DNA of 64,000 nucleotides from an uncultured Chlamydia sp. (lineage in GTDB: Bacteria; Chlamydiota; Chlamydiia; Chlamydiales; Simkaniaceae), in assembly GCA_946127115.1 (NCBI GenBank), contig CAMGYI010000002.1, positions 451,868 to 515,867 of the forward strand, read 5' to 3'. Shown piece by piece: positions 17,131 to 26,060 of the stretch. Position 1 is the first letter of the stretch. Each line of letters starts with the position of its first letter. The position numbers and the translations under genes were made by a program. The notes beneath the pieces were generated by a model, which was given only the letters and a program-made list of their open reading frames with translations, searched no databases and was not told where the DNA came from.

Positions 17131-17158
17131 AAGGCACCAAATTTTGGTGCCTTTTTTC
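17131..17158 (+). terminator. Rho-independent terminator after MOMP-like 2
   Basis: GGCACCAAA pairs with TTTGGTGCC over a minimal A/T loop, followed by T6 (17152-17157), about 25 bp after the stop. Confidence 0.85.
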
Positions 17159-17341
17159 GTCTTATCCCCTTCCCCTTTTTTTTAACGCTTAAAAGGCTTT
17201 GCTCATGAGAAGATAATGTTGCAAAAAATGAGTTCTAGGGGAGAAATGTCTAAAATCTATCCTTCTTCTTATCAAATGAAAGTTGGGCTTACTTCTGTAG
17301 AGCCTATTTGACTCTAACGCTCCTTTAACCGCGGAGGCTAT

Positions 17342-17467
17342 ATGACTCTTAGTGTACCAATCAATGAGTTCAGAAATATGGAACTGAAATCAGAAGAAAG
17401 TTCAAGTCTTGACTATTGCAGCCTTGAGGTGCTACATGTGATATTTTTCTTGAAAATCAATTGTTAA
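17342..17467 (+). CDS. Possible 41-residue small protein before MOMP-like 3
   Basis: In the roughly 350-bp gap after the terminator, GGAGG sits 6 bp before ATG 17342. The frame gives MTLSVPINEFRNMELKSEES, then a Ser/Cys/Tyr stretch (residues 21-30), and ends in a hydrophobic VLHVIFFLKINC at TAA 17465-17467. No family is recognised. The strong ribosome-binding site is the main argument. A leader ORF for the MOMP-like gene at 17506, or chance, are alternatives. The rest of 17159-17341 shows no gene. Confidence 0.3.
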   Translation: MTLSVPINEFRNMELKSEESSSLDYCSLEVLHVIFFLKINC

Positions 17468-17505
17468 TTTCGTTTAGTGGGAAATTAAATAGACTAAATG
17501 GGTTT

Positions 17506-18618
17506 ATGATGAAGTTTGCATTGATTATTTGCGCGATATTTTTGTTTCCTCACATGGTTCTGCGCGGAGAAAGTGAAATCCGGATGAATGGGATTGAAAA
17601 TCGGATGAACAATTTGGAGAACTCTTCCAATAATCGACCGATGCACCCGATTACCCCATGCGCGGGACCAAAGGTCCGTAACGGAATGGATCTCAATCTC
17701 TCAGCTGCATTTCTCTATTGGACTGCACGTTTGGATACTCTTACCTATGCAAAAACAGGGTTTGGTAATCTAACAACAGCCATTTCTCCAAAAAAAGGTC
17801 ACGTGCAATCAGTTGACTGGGCTTGGGATCCAGGCTTTAAAGTAGGGCTTGGTTGGAACTTTTGTCACGGCTGTTGGGATATGACTCTGCAGTACACATG
17901 GTTTTATACAAATGTGGGGGATTCGAAACGCTCTCAGTTTCTCCAACCCGGATTTGAAATCTTCACCCCAGCTTTTCAAAGCCTTGACATTCCCCAATTT
18001 GACAAGGCGCATGCCCATTATGACCTGCACTACCAGGTGGGAGACCTGGAGCTAGGAAGAAATTATTATGTCAGTAAATCCCTAAAGCTTCGTCCATTTT
18101 TTGGGGTTAAAGGAACATGGCAAAAACAAGACTACAATGTCTTTTATGAAATAATCCCTCTTCAAGTCATTCTCCAACAACTTCTCTTTAACTATTCTGC
18201 TCGCTTCGATCATTCCCTATGGGGGGTCGGAGTACGCGGAGGTCTAAACACCTCTTGGCAATTCTCAAAGGTTGTCAGCCTCTACGGAAACATGTCATTT
18301 TCTGGAATGTGGCTTCACTACGATATAGACCGGAAGGACACTTTTGCTCTTGTGGATAAAGAGCAACCTTTCCAGACAGAGATTTCAACTGTTAATATCC
18401 AAGATCACCTACGAATCATCAAGCCTGTGGTTGAGTTGTCAATCGGACTCCGCGCAGAGACCTATTATTCCTGCGGTCGCTACCATATTCTTTTAGAAGC
18501 TGGATGGGAATCTCAAATCTGGGTCAACCAAACACTTTTTATTTCACTCAGCGACAATTATGATCGGTTTGACCTCACCCTTCAAGGGCTTACAGCAAAG
18601 ATCCGCTTCGACTTTTAG
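17506..18618 (+). CDS. MOMP-like outer-membrane beta-barrel protein, paralogue 3
   Basis: A 370-residue relative of the two upstream porins. The signal is MMKFALIICAIFLFPHMVLR. Residues 22-40 carry a short helical repeat (IRMNGIENRMNNLENSSNN), then CAGPKVRNGMDLNLSAAFLY, WDPGFKVGLGWNFCHGCWDM, QYTWFYTN, LGRNYYVSKSLKLRPFFGVK, RYHILLEAGWESQIWVNQ and the end AKIRFDF. It has more cysteines than the others (CAGP, FCHGC, SCGR), which may form disulphides in the elementary-body envelope. Start ATG 17506. Another ATG is at 17509, and TTG 17461 gives an unlikely extension. Its stop overlaps that of convergent sufS by 4 bp. Confidence 0.83.
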   Translation: MMKFALIICAIFLFPHMVLRGESEIRMNGIENRMNNLENSSNNRPMHPITPCAGPKVRNGMDLNLSAAFLYWTARLDTLTYAKTGFGNLTTAISPKKGHVQSVDWAWDPGFKVGLGWNFCHGCWDMTLQYTWFYTNVGDSKRSQFLQPGFEIFTPAFQSLDIPQFDKAHAHYDLHYQVGDLELGRNYYVSKSLKLRPFFGVKGTWQKQDYNVFYEIIPLQVILQQLLFNYSARFDHSLWGVGVRGGLNTSWQFSKVVSLYGNMSFSGMWLHYDIDRKDTFALVDKEQPFQTEISTVNIQDHLRIIKPVVELSIGLRAETYYSCGRYHILLEAGWESQIWVNQTLFISLSDNYDRFDLTLQGLTAKIRFDF

Positions 18619-19856
18619 TATGATACCTCTGGCTTGAGAAGAATAGTCCCTTCTTGGATTGCTTCAACGGCGGCATCAATATCACTGAGAGTGTTATAAA
18701 CCCCCAATGAAATACGCGCAATCGATTTAAGTCCAAAACGTAAAAGTGCAGGTTGTGCGCAAAGATGACCGGTTCGAATGGCAATTCCTTTGAGACCAAG
18801 CAACGTTCCCAGATCAAGTGGATGTAGGGCATCAAGAACAAAGCTGATAATTGGCCCTTTCTTTTTTGAAGTTCCAATAACCTTAAGGCCTGAAATTTTA
18901 AGAAGTTTTTCGGTAGCGTGAGAGAGAAGTTGGCCGAGCCACTTTTCAATATTTTCACGACCGAGGGACTCTATGTAATCAATGGCGGCTCCTAGACCGA
19001 TCACCCCTCCGATTGATGGAGTTCCTGCTTCAAAGCGGAGCGGGGGATCCTGAAATGTTGATTCTTCCATTGTCACAGTTTCAATCATGTCTCCTCCACC
19101 AATGAAAGGAGGCATATCTTTCAAAAGTTCTCGCTTGCCATAGAGAACACCGATTCCTGTGGGTCCATAGATTTTATGACCTGAAAAAGCGTAGAAATCT
19201 ACATCAAGGGATTCAACGTTGAGCCGAAAATGGGAGGCTGCCTGCGCGCCATCGATCAAAACCCTCGCACCCACTTCATGCGAAAGAGAAATGATCTCTT
19301 CTATAGGATTAATGGTTCCTGTTGCATTTGCGATGTGGGCCACAGAGACAAGTTTTGTTCTCTCAGTAAGAAGTTCTTTAAAAACATCAAGACGAAGCTC
19401 CCCTTCTAAGGTCATGGGGATGTACTTAAGTTTGAGCCCCTTTTCCTTTGCCAGGATTTGCCAAGGAATAATGTTAGAATGATGCTCCATTTCAGAGATG
19501 ATGATTTCATCTCCTTTCTTTAGGAAGGCCCTTCCGTAGGAATGAGCCACTAAGTTAATCGACTCGGTGGTCCCTCTTGTAAAGATGATCTCTTCTTCCT
19601 CACGAGCTCCAACAAAGTGCTGCACTTTTGTTCGGACAATGCTGTACATTTCAGTTGAATGGGCAGCGAGTTCATAGATCGCTCGATGGACGGTACCATA
19701 CTCTGCAGAATAGAATGTGTGGATTGCGTCGATAACACTCTGGGGTTTTTGAGAAGTCGCAGCGGTATCAAGATAGATAAGCTGCCTCCCATTCATCTTT
19801 TTTTTGAGCATGGGAAAATCTTCTCGCACACGTCTCACGTCAAAGGAATTAACCAT
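18615..19856 (-). CDS. sufS: Cysteine desulfurase SufS
   Basis: A 413-residue class-V aminotransferase-fold enzyme. It contains YLDTAATSQKPQSVIDAI, FTRGTTESINLVAHSYGR, MEHHSNIIPWQ, the PLP lysine in AFSGHKIYGPTGIGVLYG, and the active-site Cys in IRTGHLCAQPALLRFG, the SufS type II pattern. It removes sulfur from cysteine for Fe-S cluster assembly in the cytosol. Last gene of the minus-strand sufBCDS operon, overlapping sufD by 8 bp. SufE or SufU, the usual sulfur acceptor, is not in the window. Confidence 0.95.
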   Translation of the reverse strand: MVNSFDVRRVREDFPMLKKKMNGRQLIYLDTAATSQKPQSVIDAIHTFYSAEYGTVHRAIYELAAHSTEMYSIVRTKVQHFVGAREEEEIIFTRGTTESINLVAHSYGRAFLKKGDEIIISEMEHHSNIIPWQILAKEKGLKLKYIPMTLEGELRLDVFKELLTERTKLVSVAHIANATGTINPIEEIISLSHEVGARVLIDGAQAASHFRLNVESLDVDFYAFSGHKIYGPTGIGVLYGKRELLKDMPPFIGGGDMIETVTMEESTFQDPPLRFEAGTPSIGGVIGLGAAIDYIESLGRENIEKWLGQLLSHATEKLLKISGLKVIGTSKKKGPIISFVLDALHPLDLGTLLGLKGIAIRTGHLCAQPALLRFGLKSIARISLGVYNTLSDIDAAVEAIQEGTILLKPEVSY

Positions 19857-20985
19857 TTTCTTGTCCTCGGCGTAAAAATCTGTCTATTATTTCTCCATGC
19901 ACAAGTTCTGTGCAAAAGCCTCGCACTAAATGCCATTCTGCTTCTTGCCTGCTAAGCCCCCGCGTTTGCAAATAAAAAAGATCTTCTTCCTTCGGGCGCG
20001 CAACTGTAGCTCCATGAGATGCTTTTACATCATCCGCAAGGATCTCGAGGTTTGGTTTGCTCATTGCTTGAGCTTTAGGACTGAGAAGAAGATTATTATT
20101 GAGTTGATAGGCCTCGGTTTGCTGCGCCTCTTTTTCAACAAATATCTTTCCTTCAAAACTTGAGCGCGCGCGTCCCATAAGCACCGTTTTGTAGTGTTGA
20201 TTCGATTGGCAGTTAGGGGCCGTGTGTTTGACATCAACGTAGTGATGAACCTCATCCCTAAATGCAGACAAAGAAAGCCCTTTAAGCTCCACCTTGCTCC
20301 GCTCTCCTTCAAGACCGACTTGAATATCATGCCTTTCTAAGCGCGCTCCCTTTGAGCAAGTGAGCATCTTAAAAAAAGCCTCTTTTTTGAGTCGTGCTCG
20401 AATCGTATGCATGGCAAAGCCATCCGAGCTATGCTCGAGATGCTCATGAATTGAAGCGGTTGCTCCTTCATCTAGAGAGAGTTGTAAATGTTGATTGTAA
20501 AAGTAATGTCCTCTTCCCTTCTGAGTATAGTTGACTGATAAGTGAGCCCCCTTTCCTAAAAAGATTTCCACCTTTGGTGTGTGCATTGCCCCTTCTTCAA
20601 GAGAAGGAAGTGTCCATTCCATTTCGATAGTCCTTCCAGGGGGAATATAGAGGAAAAGTCCTGAGTCAGCAAAGGCTGTATTAAGAAGAACGTAAGGGTT
20701 CTTTTCTTCCTCAAGTGATTTCTTAAACCCTTTCAAAAGAAGAGCGCCGTGAGATCGCATCGCAGAATTTAGGGGGAGGGCAATGATCCCAACGGCGCCC
20801 GAAAGTTTAATATCGTTAGCTCGTGCCAATTTAAAAGATTCCTGATTTAATTGCACCAAAGAATTATAGCGAAAAATATCCCACTTTTTCGTCGGAAGGC
20901 CCAGTTGCTCGATAGCAGACCACACTCCTTTTTTCCAGGGAGCATTCTCTTGAAACAGGGGGTTTAATGTCTCTAATAAACTCAT
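19849..20985 (-). CDS. sufD: Fe-S assembly protein SufD
   Basis: A 378-residue SufB/SufD-family beta-helix protein. The C-terminal half is diagnostic: KHTAPNCQSNQHYKTVLMG, RSSFEGKIFVEKEAQQTEAY, QLNNNLLLSPKAQAMSKPNL, EILADDVKASHGATV and the RGLSRQEAEWHLVRGFC end. It partners SufB and SufC in the SufBC2D scaffold. The His in DVKASHGA, which matters for cluster building, is present. Overlaps sufC by 4 bp (start) and sufS by 8 bp (end). Confidence 0.93.
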   Translation of the reverse strand: MSLLETLNPLFQENAPWKKGVWSAIEQLGLPTKKWDIFRYNSLVQLNQESFKLARANDIKLSGAVGIIALPLNSAMRSHGALLLKGFKKSLEEEKNPYVLLNTAFADSGLFLYIPPGRTIEMEWTLPSLEEGAMHTPKVEIFLGKGAHLSVNYTQKGRGHYFYNQHLQLSLDEGATASIHEHLEHSSDGFAMHTIRARLKKEAFFKMLTCSKGARLERHDIQVGLEGERSKVELKGLSLSAFRDEVHHYVDVKHTAPNCQSNQHYKTVLMGRARSSFEGKIFVEKEAQQTEAYQLNNNLLLSPKAQAMSKPNLEILADDVKASHGATVARPKEEDLFYLQTRGLSRQEAEWHLVRGFCTELVHGEIIDRFLRRGQENG

Positions 20986-21719
20986 CGATGGATCTCATAT
21001 CCTTTTTCTTCAAGTTTAAAGGCAAGCTCAGCTCCTCCCGTTTCAACAATCCTCCCATTTACAACCACGTGAACAAACCGGGGCTTGATGTAGTCAAGAA
21101 GGCGTTGGTAATGGGTAATCAATATGAGGGCATTTTCATCATTTAATTGCAACTTGACAGCAGCAGCAACAACTTTCATTGCATCAATATCGAGTCCTGA
21201 ATCCGTTTCATCTAAAATAGCAAGCTTGGGCTCTAAAATTGCCATCTGCAAAATCTCATTACGCTTTTTTTCTCCCCCTGAAAAGCCTCCATTCACATCT
21301 CTCTCAGAAAAAGTGGGGCTAATCTCCATCTCATGCATCTTCTTAATTAAGAGCTCTCGAAAAACCTCTTCCGAAAGGGGTGGTTCCCCTTGACCCTTTC
21401 GCTTACTATTCAAAGCGCTATGCAAGAATTGAAGATTTGTCACTCCAGGAATTTCAACGGGGTATTGGAACCCCATAAAAAGTCCAAGATGGGCCCTTTC
21501 GTCGATTCCAAGCTCCAAAAGATTCTTTCCTAAAAAGACAATCGAACCATCAGTGATTTTATAGTCTGGATGCCCAGCTAAAACTTTTGCAAGAGTAGAT
21601 TTTCCCGCACCATTTGGCCCCATGATCGCATGAGTCTCCCCCGCATTCACTGTTAGAGAAAACCCTTTCAAGATTTCTGCTCCCTCCACTGACACATGAA
21701 GATTTTTGATCTCTAACAT
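20982..21719 (-). CDS. sufC: Fe-S assembly ATPase SufC
   Basis: A 245-residue ABC-type ATPase. Walker A is GPNGAGKST, the signature region is NGGFSGGEKKRNEILQM, and Walker B with its glutamate is LAILDETDSGLDIDAM. This combination is specific to SufC. It hydrolyses ATP to drive shape change in SufBCD and is soluble, with no membrane partner. The gene abuts sufB without a gap and overlaps sufD by ATGA. Confidence 0.96.
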   Translation of the reverse strand: MLEIKNLHVSVEGAEILKGFSLTVNAGETHAIMGPNGAGKSTLAKVLAGHPDYKITDGSIVFLGKNLLELGIDERAHLGLFMGFQYPVEIPGVTNLQFLHSALNSKRKGQGEPPLSEEVFRELLIKKMHEMEISPTFSERDVNGGFSGGEKKRNEILQMAILEPKLAILDETDSGLDIDAMKVVAAAVKLQLNDENALILITHYQRLLDYIKPRFVHVVVNGRIVETGGAELAFKLEEKGYEIHR

Positions 21720-23159
21720 TTAGCCCACCGACCCTTCTAATTTTAAGGTTAATAATTTTTGCGCTTCTGCTGCGAACTCAAGAGGAAGCTCTTTAATCAC
21801 AGCTTCACAAAAGCCATTGACAATCATTTGTATGGCATCTTCCTGAGAAATTCCACGTGACTGTAGGTAAAAAAGCTGCTCTTCATTCAGTTTAGAAGTA
21901 GATGCCTCGTGTTCAAGCTCTGCAGTGTCATTATGCACTTCAATGTAGGGGAAGGTGTTTGCACTACAATTGTTTTTCACCAGCATGGAGTCGCATTGCG
22001 TAAAATTGCGCGCTCCCTCAGCCCTTGATGAAATATGAACAAGTCCCCGATAGGTATTGGAAGACTCATCCGCTGAAATCCCCTTGGAGATAATCGTAGA
22101 CTTTGTCCGTTTCCCTAAATGAATCATCTTTGTTCCGGTATCCGCTTGCATCTTTCCATTGGTCAAAGCAACAGAGTAAAATTCTCCGACCGAGTCATCT
22201 CCTTGCAAAATGCAGGAAGGGTATTTCCACGTGATCGCTGCTCCCGCTTCCACTTGAGTCCACGAAATCTTTGAACGTTTCCCAGCACACCTGCCCCGTT
22301 TTGTGACAAAGTTGTAAATACCCCCTTTGCCTGTTTTCCGATCGCCTGCATACCAGTTTTGTACCGTTGAATATTTGATTTCAGCATCGTCATGAGCAAT
22401 GAGTTCAACCACCGCTGCATGCAATTGGTTTTCATCATAAGCAGGGGCAGTACACCCTTCTAGATAACTCACATACGATCCCGGTTCTGCAATAATGAGG
22501 GTCCTCTCAAACTGTCCTGTTTCCCGTTCATTGATTCTAAAATAGGTAGAAAGCTCCATCGGGCTACGTACTCCCTTAGGGATATACACAAAGGAACCAT
22601 CGGAAAAAACAGCAGAGTTTAGCGCCGTATAAAAGTTGTCTCCAATGGGAACCACACTACCCAAATATTCTTCCAAAAGCCTGGGATACTTTTTAACAGC
22701 TTCACTCATCGAACAAAGGATAACCCCTGCCTTTTCAAGGGATTCATGAAAAGTAGTTCCAAGAGATACTGAGTCAAAAACAATGTCAATCGCAACATTG
22801 CTAAGGCGCTTTTGTTCCTCTAGAGGAATTCCTAATTTATCAAAGGTGCGAAGGATTTCAGGATCGACTTCATTAAGGCTGCTTAGCTCTTGCTTCTTCT
22901 TTGGGGCTGCGTAATATCTAATATTCTGAAAATCAATGGGAGAAATGTTTAAGTGTCCCCAATTGGGAGGGGTCATTTCTCTCCACTTCTGAAAAGCTTT
23001 TAACCGAAACTCAAGCATAAAGCTCGGCTCCTCTTTCTTTGCAGAAAGAGCTCTAACTGTTTCTTCATCTAACCCTTTGGGGAAAAGGTCCGACTCAATC
23101 TCAGTCCTAAAGCCATATTTATAGTCTTCCCTCTCAGCAAGAAACTCTTCAGTTGACAC
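21720..23159 (-). CDS. sufB: Fe-S assembly scaffold SufB
   Basis: The 479-residue product begins [16 protein letters not shown] and carries the SufB core: [112 protein letters not shown], and [20 protein letters not shown]. Cys and Glu residues used for cluster assembly are present. The start is set at GTG 23159, with GGAG 5 bp upstream. An in-frame TTG at 23213 coincides with a consensus -35 box, so the longer form cannot be transcribed from that promoter. First gene of sufBCDS. Confidence 0.95.
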   Translation of the reverse strand: MSTEEFLAEREDYKYGFRTEIESDLFPKGLDEETVRALSAKKEEPSFMLEFRLKAFQKWREMTPPNWGHLNISPIDFQNIRYYAAPKKKQELSSLNEVDPEILRTFDKLGIPLEEQKRLSNVAIDIVFDSVSLGTTFHESLEKAGVILCSMSEAVKKYPRLLEEYLGSVVPIGDNFYTALNSAVFSDGSFVYIPKGVRSPMELSTYFRINERETGQFERTLIIAEPGSYVSYLEGCTAPAYDENQLHAAVVELIAHDDAEIKYSTVQNWYAGDRKTGKGGIYNFVTKRGRCAGKRSKISWTQVEAGAAITWKYPSCILQGDDSVGEFYSVALTNGKMQADTGTKMIHLGKRTKSTIISKGISADESSNTYRGLVHISSRAEGARNFTQCDSMLVKNNCSANTFPYIEVHNDTAELEHEASTSKLNEEQLFYLQSRGISQEDAIQMIVNGFCEAVIKELPLEFAAEAQKLLTLKLEGSVG

Positions 23160-23184
23160 GAAAACTCCATCCTCCTGGTCTGAT

Positions 23185-23213
23185 AAGATACCCCGTTTTT
23201 TCCCTAATGTCAA
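23185..23213 (-). promoter_or_regulatory. suf operon promoter
   Basis: On the minus strand a perfect TTGACA (23208-23213), a 17-bp spacer and TATCTT (23185-23190) precede sufB. Transcription would start near 23178, about 20 bp before GTG 23159. This is the best -35 match in the window. No obvious IscR- or Fur-like palindrome overlaps it. Confidence 0.6.
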
Positions 23214-23253
23214 CTACTCAATACCCTTGTTGAAAGTAAAAATTTCAATAAAG

Positions 23254-23394
23254 TCAGCCTCCATCCTTCCGATAAGTTCTTTCAAAAACTCTCTCTCTCT
23301 CACGTCTTTTATCTGCTATCTCCCTTTCAACATCCTTTAGCTCATAAGCATCGGATATTCTTTTATTGATGGCATGAACAACAGGGCATGTTAA
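23254..23394 (-). pseudogene. Start-less ORF fragment between sufB and kdsB
   Basis: The roughly 300-bp gap upstream of sufB holds a minus-strand open frame without ATG that reads INKRISDAYELKDVEREIAD, then KRRERERVFERTY and stops at 23254-23256. It looks like the charged helical C-terminus of a lost gene, but I cannot name a family. A 15-bp inverted repeat, ACCCGTTCAACGGGT (23398-23412), lies at its upstream end. The rest of 23214-23510 shows nothing clear. Confidence 0.25.
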
Positions 23395-23510
23395 TCAACC
23401 CGTTCAACGGGTCTACATAGAAATATGAATAATTTGCAAACAAATGCAAAATTCACCAACTCTTTCTATAATACCTTCTGTGGTACTGGGGAGAATATAT
23501 AAAAAATCAT

Positions 23511-24248
23511 TTAGAAAACAAACTGCGAAGAAATGCGATCCATAGCGCGGGAAAGATCTTCGGGAACATCGATTCCAAGTGATTCATGCTCTGTCTCATG
23601 AATCTGAATATTCATTCCATTTTCAAGGAAGCGGAGTTGCTCGAGTCCTTCTGTTTGCTCCAATAGGCTGGGAGAGAGAGTAGAAATCTGTTTTAACGCA
23701 TCAACGGTATAGGCGTAGATCCCCACATGTTTGTAATAGGTGACATTTTCAAAACCATCTCTGTCATAAGGAATCGGCGATCGGGAAAAATAAATGGCTC
23801 TGTCGTGGGAGTCGGTCACAACCTTCACCACATTTGGGTCATCAATATCTTCTTCTCTTTCGATTTCTTTTTTTAAAGACCAAATATCATAAGCCTCATC
23901 AGTTGTTTGCAAAAGATTGTCGATCATTTCCGGATGGATAAAGGGTTCATCTCCTTGCCAATTTACCCAAATGTCCCCTTTCATTTTTCCTTCAGACTGA
24001 AGTTCAATAAGACGATCAGTTCCTGATGGACAATCGGGAGAGGTCATAAAATGTTTGCCCTCAAAAGAATCAATCAGACGCGCAGTCTCAAGATCATCAA
24101 TAGCAAACGCAACATCATCAAATAGATCAACACTACTGGCTGCTTCCCATACCCACTGAAGCATCGGTTTTTCTCCTAGCATCGCGAGCACTTTCTTTGG
24201 AAATCGACTTGAAGCAAGTCTTGCTGGAATAACGCATACAATTTTCAT
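23511..24248 (-). CDS. kdsB: CMP-Kdo synthetase (3-deoxy-manno-octulosonate cytidylyltransferase)
   Basis: A 245-residue nucleotidyltransferase beginning MKIVCVIPARLASSRFPKK (the CTP-binding loop), with SPDCPSGTDRLIE, VNWQGDEPFIHPEMI, AIYFSRSPIPYDR, YYKHVGIYAY and LEQTEGLEQLRFLENG, the KdsB signature series. It activates Kdo as CMP-Kdo for LPS inner-core synthesis. It overlaps rmlB by ATGA at the end of the rmlC-rmlD-rmlB-kdsB unit, tying Kdo and rhamnose supply together. Confidence 0.95.
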   Translation of the reverse strand: MKIVCVIPARLASSRFPKKVLAMLGEKPMLQWVWEAASSVDLFDDVAFAIDDLETARLIDSFEGKHFMTSPDCPSGTDRLIELQSEGKMKGDIWVNWQGDEPFIHPEMIDNLLQTTDEAYDIWSLKKEIEREEDIDDPNVVKVVTDSHDRAIYFSRSPIPYDRDGFENVTYYKHVGIYAYTVDALKQISTLSPSLLEQTEGLEQLRFLENGMNIQIHETEHESLGIDVPEDLSRAMDRISSQFVF

Positions 24249-25231
24249 ACCAGTACTCCTGGAAAAGTTTTAATGGTTTCTCGAAGCCCCACCCGTAAGG
24301 GCCAAACAGGGAGGTAGCCTAGTTGTTCCACTTTGGCACCATCCATTGCGTATCTAAAGTCATGCCCGAGACGATCAGGAACGTAAGTGATGAGTCTTTC
24401 AAGCCTCGTCTCCCCTGTAATCTCTTCAACGACTTTTAAAATCAACTGAAGAAGATCTAGATTTTTCATTTCATTTCCCCCTCCAATATTATAGACTTCA
24501 CCTCTTTTCCCCTGACTTAGAATGGTCCAAATGGCGCGCGCATGGTCTTCAACATAAAGCCACTCTCTCACATTCTCTCCCGATCCATAGACGGGAAGTG
24601 ATTTTCCCTCCAGTGCATTTTTAATCATGAGAGGAATAAATTTTTCAGGATATTGATAGGGACCATAGTTATTACTTGCATGCGAAAGGGTCGTTGACAA
24701 GCCGTAAGTTGCCGCATACGCTCTAACAAAATGATCAGCACTCGCCTTTGAAGCTGAATAAGGAGAATTAGGTTTGTAGGAAGAGTCCTCTGTGAACCGT
24801 CCCCTTTTTCCAAGAGATCCATAGACCTCGTCGGTCGAAATATTGTGGAAGTGAATCTTGGAATAGGTTCGAACAAATTCTAAAAGAACATGTGTTCCCA
24901 TCACATTTGTTTCTAAAAATGCCCCGGGGTCTGTAATACTTCGATCTACATGGGTCTCAGCAGCAAAATGAACAATCAAATCAATCGGACGCTCTTCATG
25001 AATTTTCTCAAGAAGGTCTCGATCCCGAATGTCTCCTTGATAGAAGGTGTAACGCTCATCACTCGCGACCGCTGCCACATTACCTAGATTCCCCGCGTAG
25101 GTTAAGAGGTCAAGGTTGGAAAGATGACCAGCAAAGCCGTCTTGCTTCAAAATATATCGGATAAGCGCTGATCCCATAAAACCCGCGCCCCCCGTCACAA
25201 GAATATTGGCGTTACTTAGCCTTAAGTGCAT
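24245..25231 (-). CDS. rmlB: dTDP-glucose 4,6-dehydratase
   Basis: A 328-residue extended SDR enzyme. The NAD+ loop is VTGGAGFMGSALIR. Also present are DIRDRDLLEKI, VHFAAETHVDRSI, STDEVYGSLGKRGRFTE, the catalytic YSASKASADHFVRAY and NNYGPYQYPEKFIPLMI. It dehydrates dTDP-glucose to dTDP-4-keto-6-deoxyglucose, step two of the dTDP-L-rhamnose route. It overlaps rmlD by 20 bp and kdsB by 4 bp. The C-terminus (LGYLPVWPLRVGLRETIKTF) is complete. Confidence 0.93.
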   Translation of the reverse strand: MHLRLSNANILVTGGAGFMGSALIRYILKQDGFAGHLSNLDLLTYAGNLGNVAAVASDERYTFYQGDIRDRDLLEKIHEERPIDLIVHFAAETHVDRSITDPGAFLETNVMGTHVLLEFVRTYSKIHFHNISTDEVYGSLGKRGRFTEDSSYKPNSPYSASKASADHFVRAYAATYGLSTTLSHASNNYGPYQYPEKFIPLMIKNALEGKSLPVYGSGENVREWLYVEDHARAIWTILSQGKRGEVYNIGGGNEMKNLDLLQLILKVVEEITGETRLERLITYVPDRLGHDFRYAMDGAKVEQLGYLPVWPLRVGLRETIKTFPGVLV

Positions 25232-26060
25232 GACGAATTACCTTTTCAAGCCCCCCTTTCCAATGAGGAGGCGAAAAGTTTTCAGTCTTCAAAATCGAAG
25301 ACGCTGGACGCTCAGCTTTCGCACCAAAGTCCTCTGTAGAAATGGGTTTGACTTGTTGACATTTGAGAAAAATGTTTTTCTCTTCAAGACTATTTTTAAT
25401 GGCCTCAGCAAATCCATGCCAAGTGGTTGTTCCTGTATTTGCAAAATGATAGGTTCCAGAAGCGTCTAAAAGTGTGAGCGTCGCTTCAGCAAGATCATCC
25501 GCATAGGTAGGACGTCCCCACTGATCGCTTACTACCCCAATCACCTCCTTTTCTTGCATCAAATGGATCATTGTTTTAACAAAGTGATTTCCCTCTTTTC
25601 CGAAAAGCCAAGACGTGCGAATCAGGCAAGCCTCTGGATGGTATTTTTTTAGTAGTTTTTCACCAGCTTCTTTGCTTTTGCCATATATTGATAATGGGGC
25701 GGTTGCTGCTGCTTCACCGTACCCTTTCTCCTTCCCGCTAAAAACATAGTCGGTAGAAAAATGGATCAGCTTTTTTCCATGAAATCTCGCGTATTTTGCA
25801 AGCGTTTCAATCGCGCGTGCGTTAAGAGCATGGGCCTTCTCTTCTTCTTCCTCTGCCCTATCAACCGCTGTATAGGCAGCACAATTGATCACGTGGGTAA
25901 ACGATAGGGTTTCAAATTGCGCTTTAACCGCTTCTTCGTACTGAAGATCGACCTCTCTACGCGAAGTTACGACATAATCGATCCCTTTTTCCTTGCACTT
26001 TCGTTGCATTGCGCTCGAAAGAATCCCCCGCTTTCCTAATATCCACAGTTTCATAACCAC
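25212..26060 (-). CDS. rmlD: dTDP-4-dehydrorhamnose reductase
   Basis: A 282-residue SDR reductase: MKLWILGKRGILSSAMQRK (NADPH loop), VINCAAYTAVDRAEEEEEKA, LIHFSTDYVFSG, PLSIYGKSKEAGEKLL (catalytic Tyr/Lys) and IRTSWLFGKEGNHFVKTM. It makes dTDP-L-rhamnose from the RmlC product. The first codons vary: ATG 26060 or the ATG two codons later (MKLWIL). It overlaps rmlC by 10 bp. Confidence 0.92.
   Translation of the reverse strand: MVMKLWILGKRGILSSAMQRKCKEKGIDYVVTSRREVDLQYEEAVKAQFETLSFTHVINCAAYTAVDRAEEEEEKAHALNARAIETLAKYARFHGKKLIHFSTDYVFSGKEKGYGEAAATAPLSIYGKSKEAGEKLLKKYHPEACLIRTSWLFGKEGNHFVKTMIHLMQEKEVIGVVSDQWGRPTYADDLAEATLTLLDASGTYHFANTGTTTWHGFAEAIKNSLEEKNIFLKCQQVKPISTEDFGAKAERPASSILKTENFSPPHWKGGLEKVIRHALKAK

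Noticed and set aside
17300-17341. Possible tRNA or structured RNA with CTCC/GGAG pairing
   Set aside because: No T-loop GTTCRANNC, anticodon arm or CCA. The GGAGG fits better as a ribosome-binding site.
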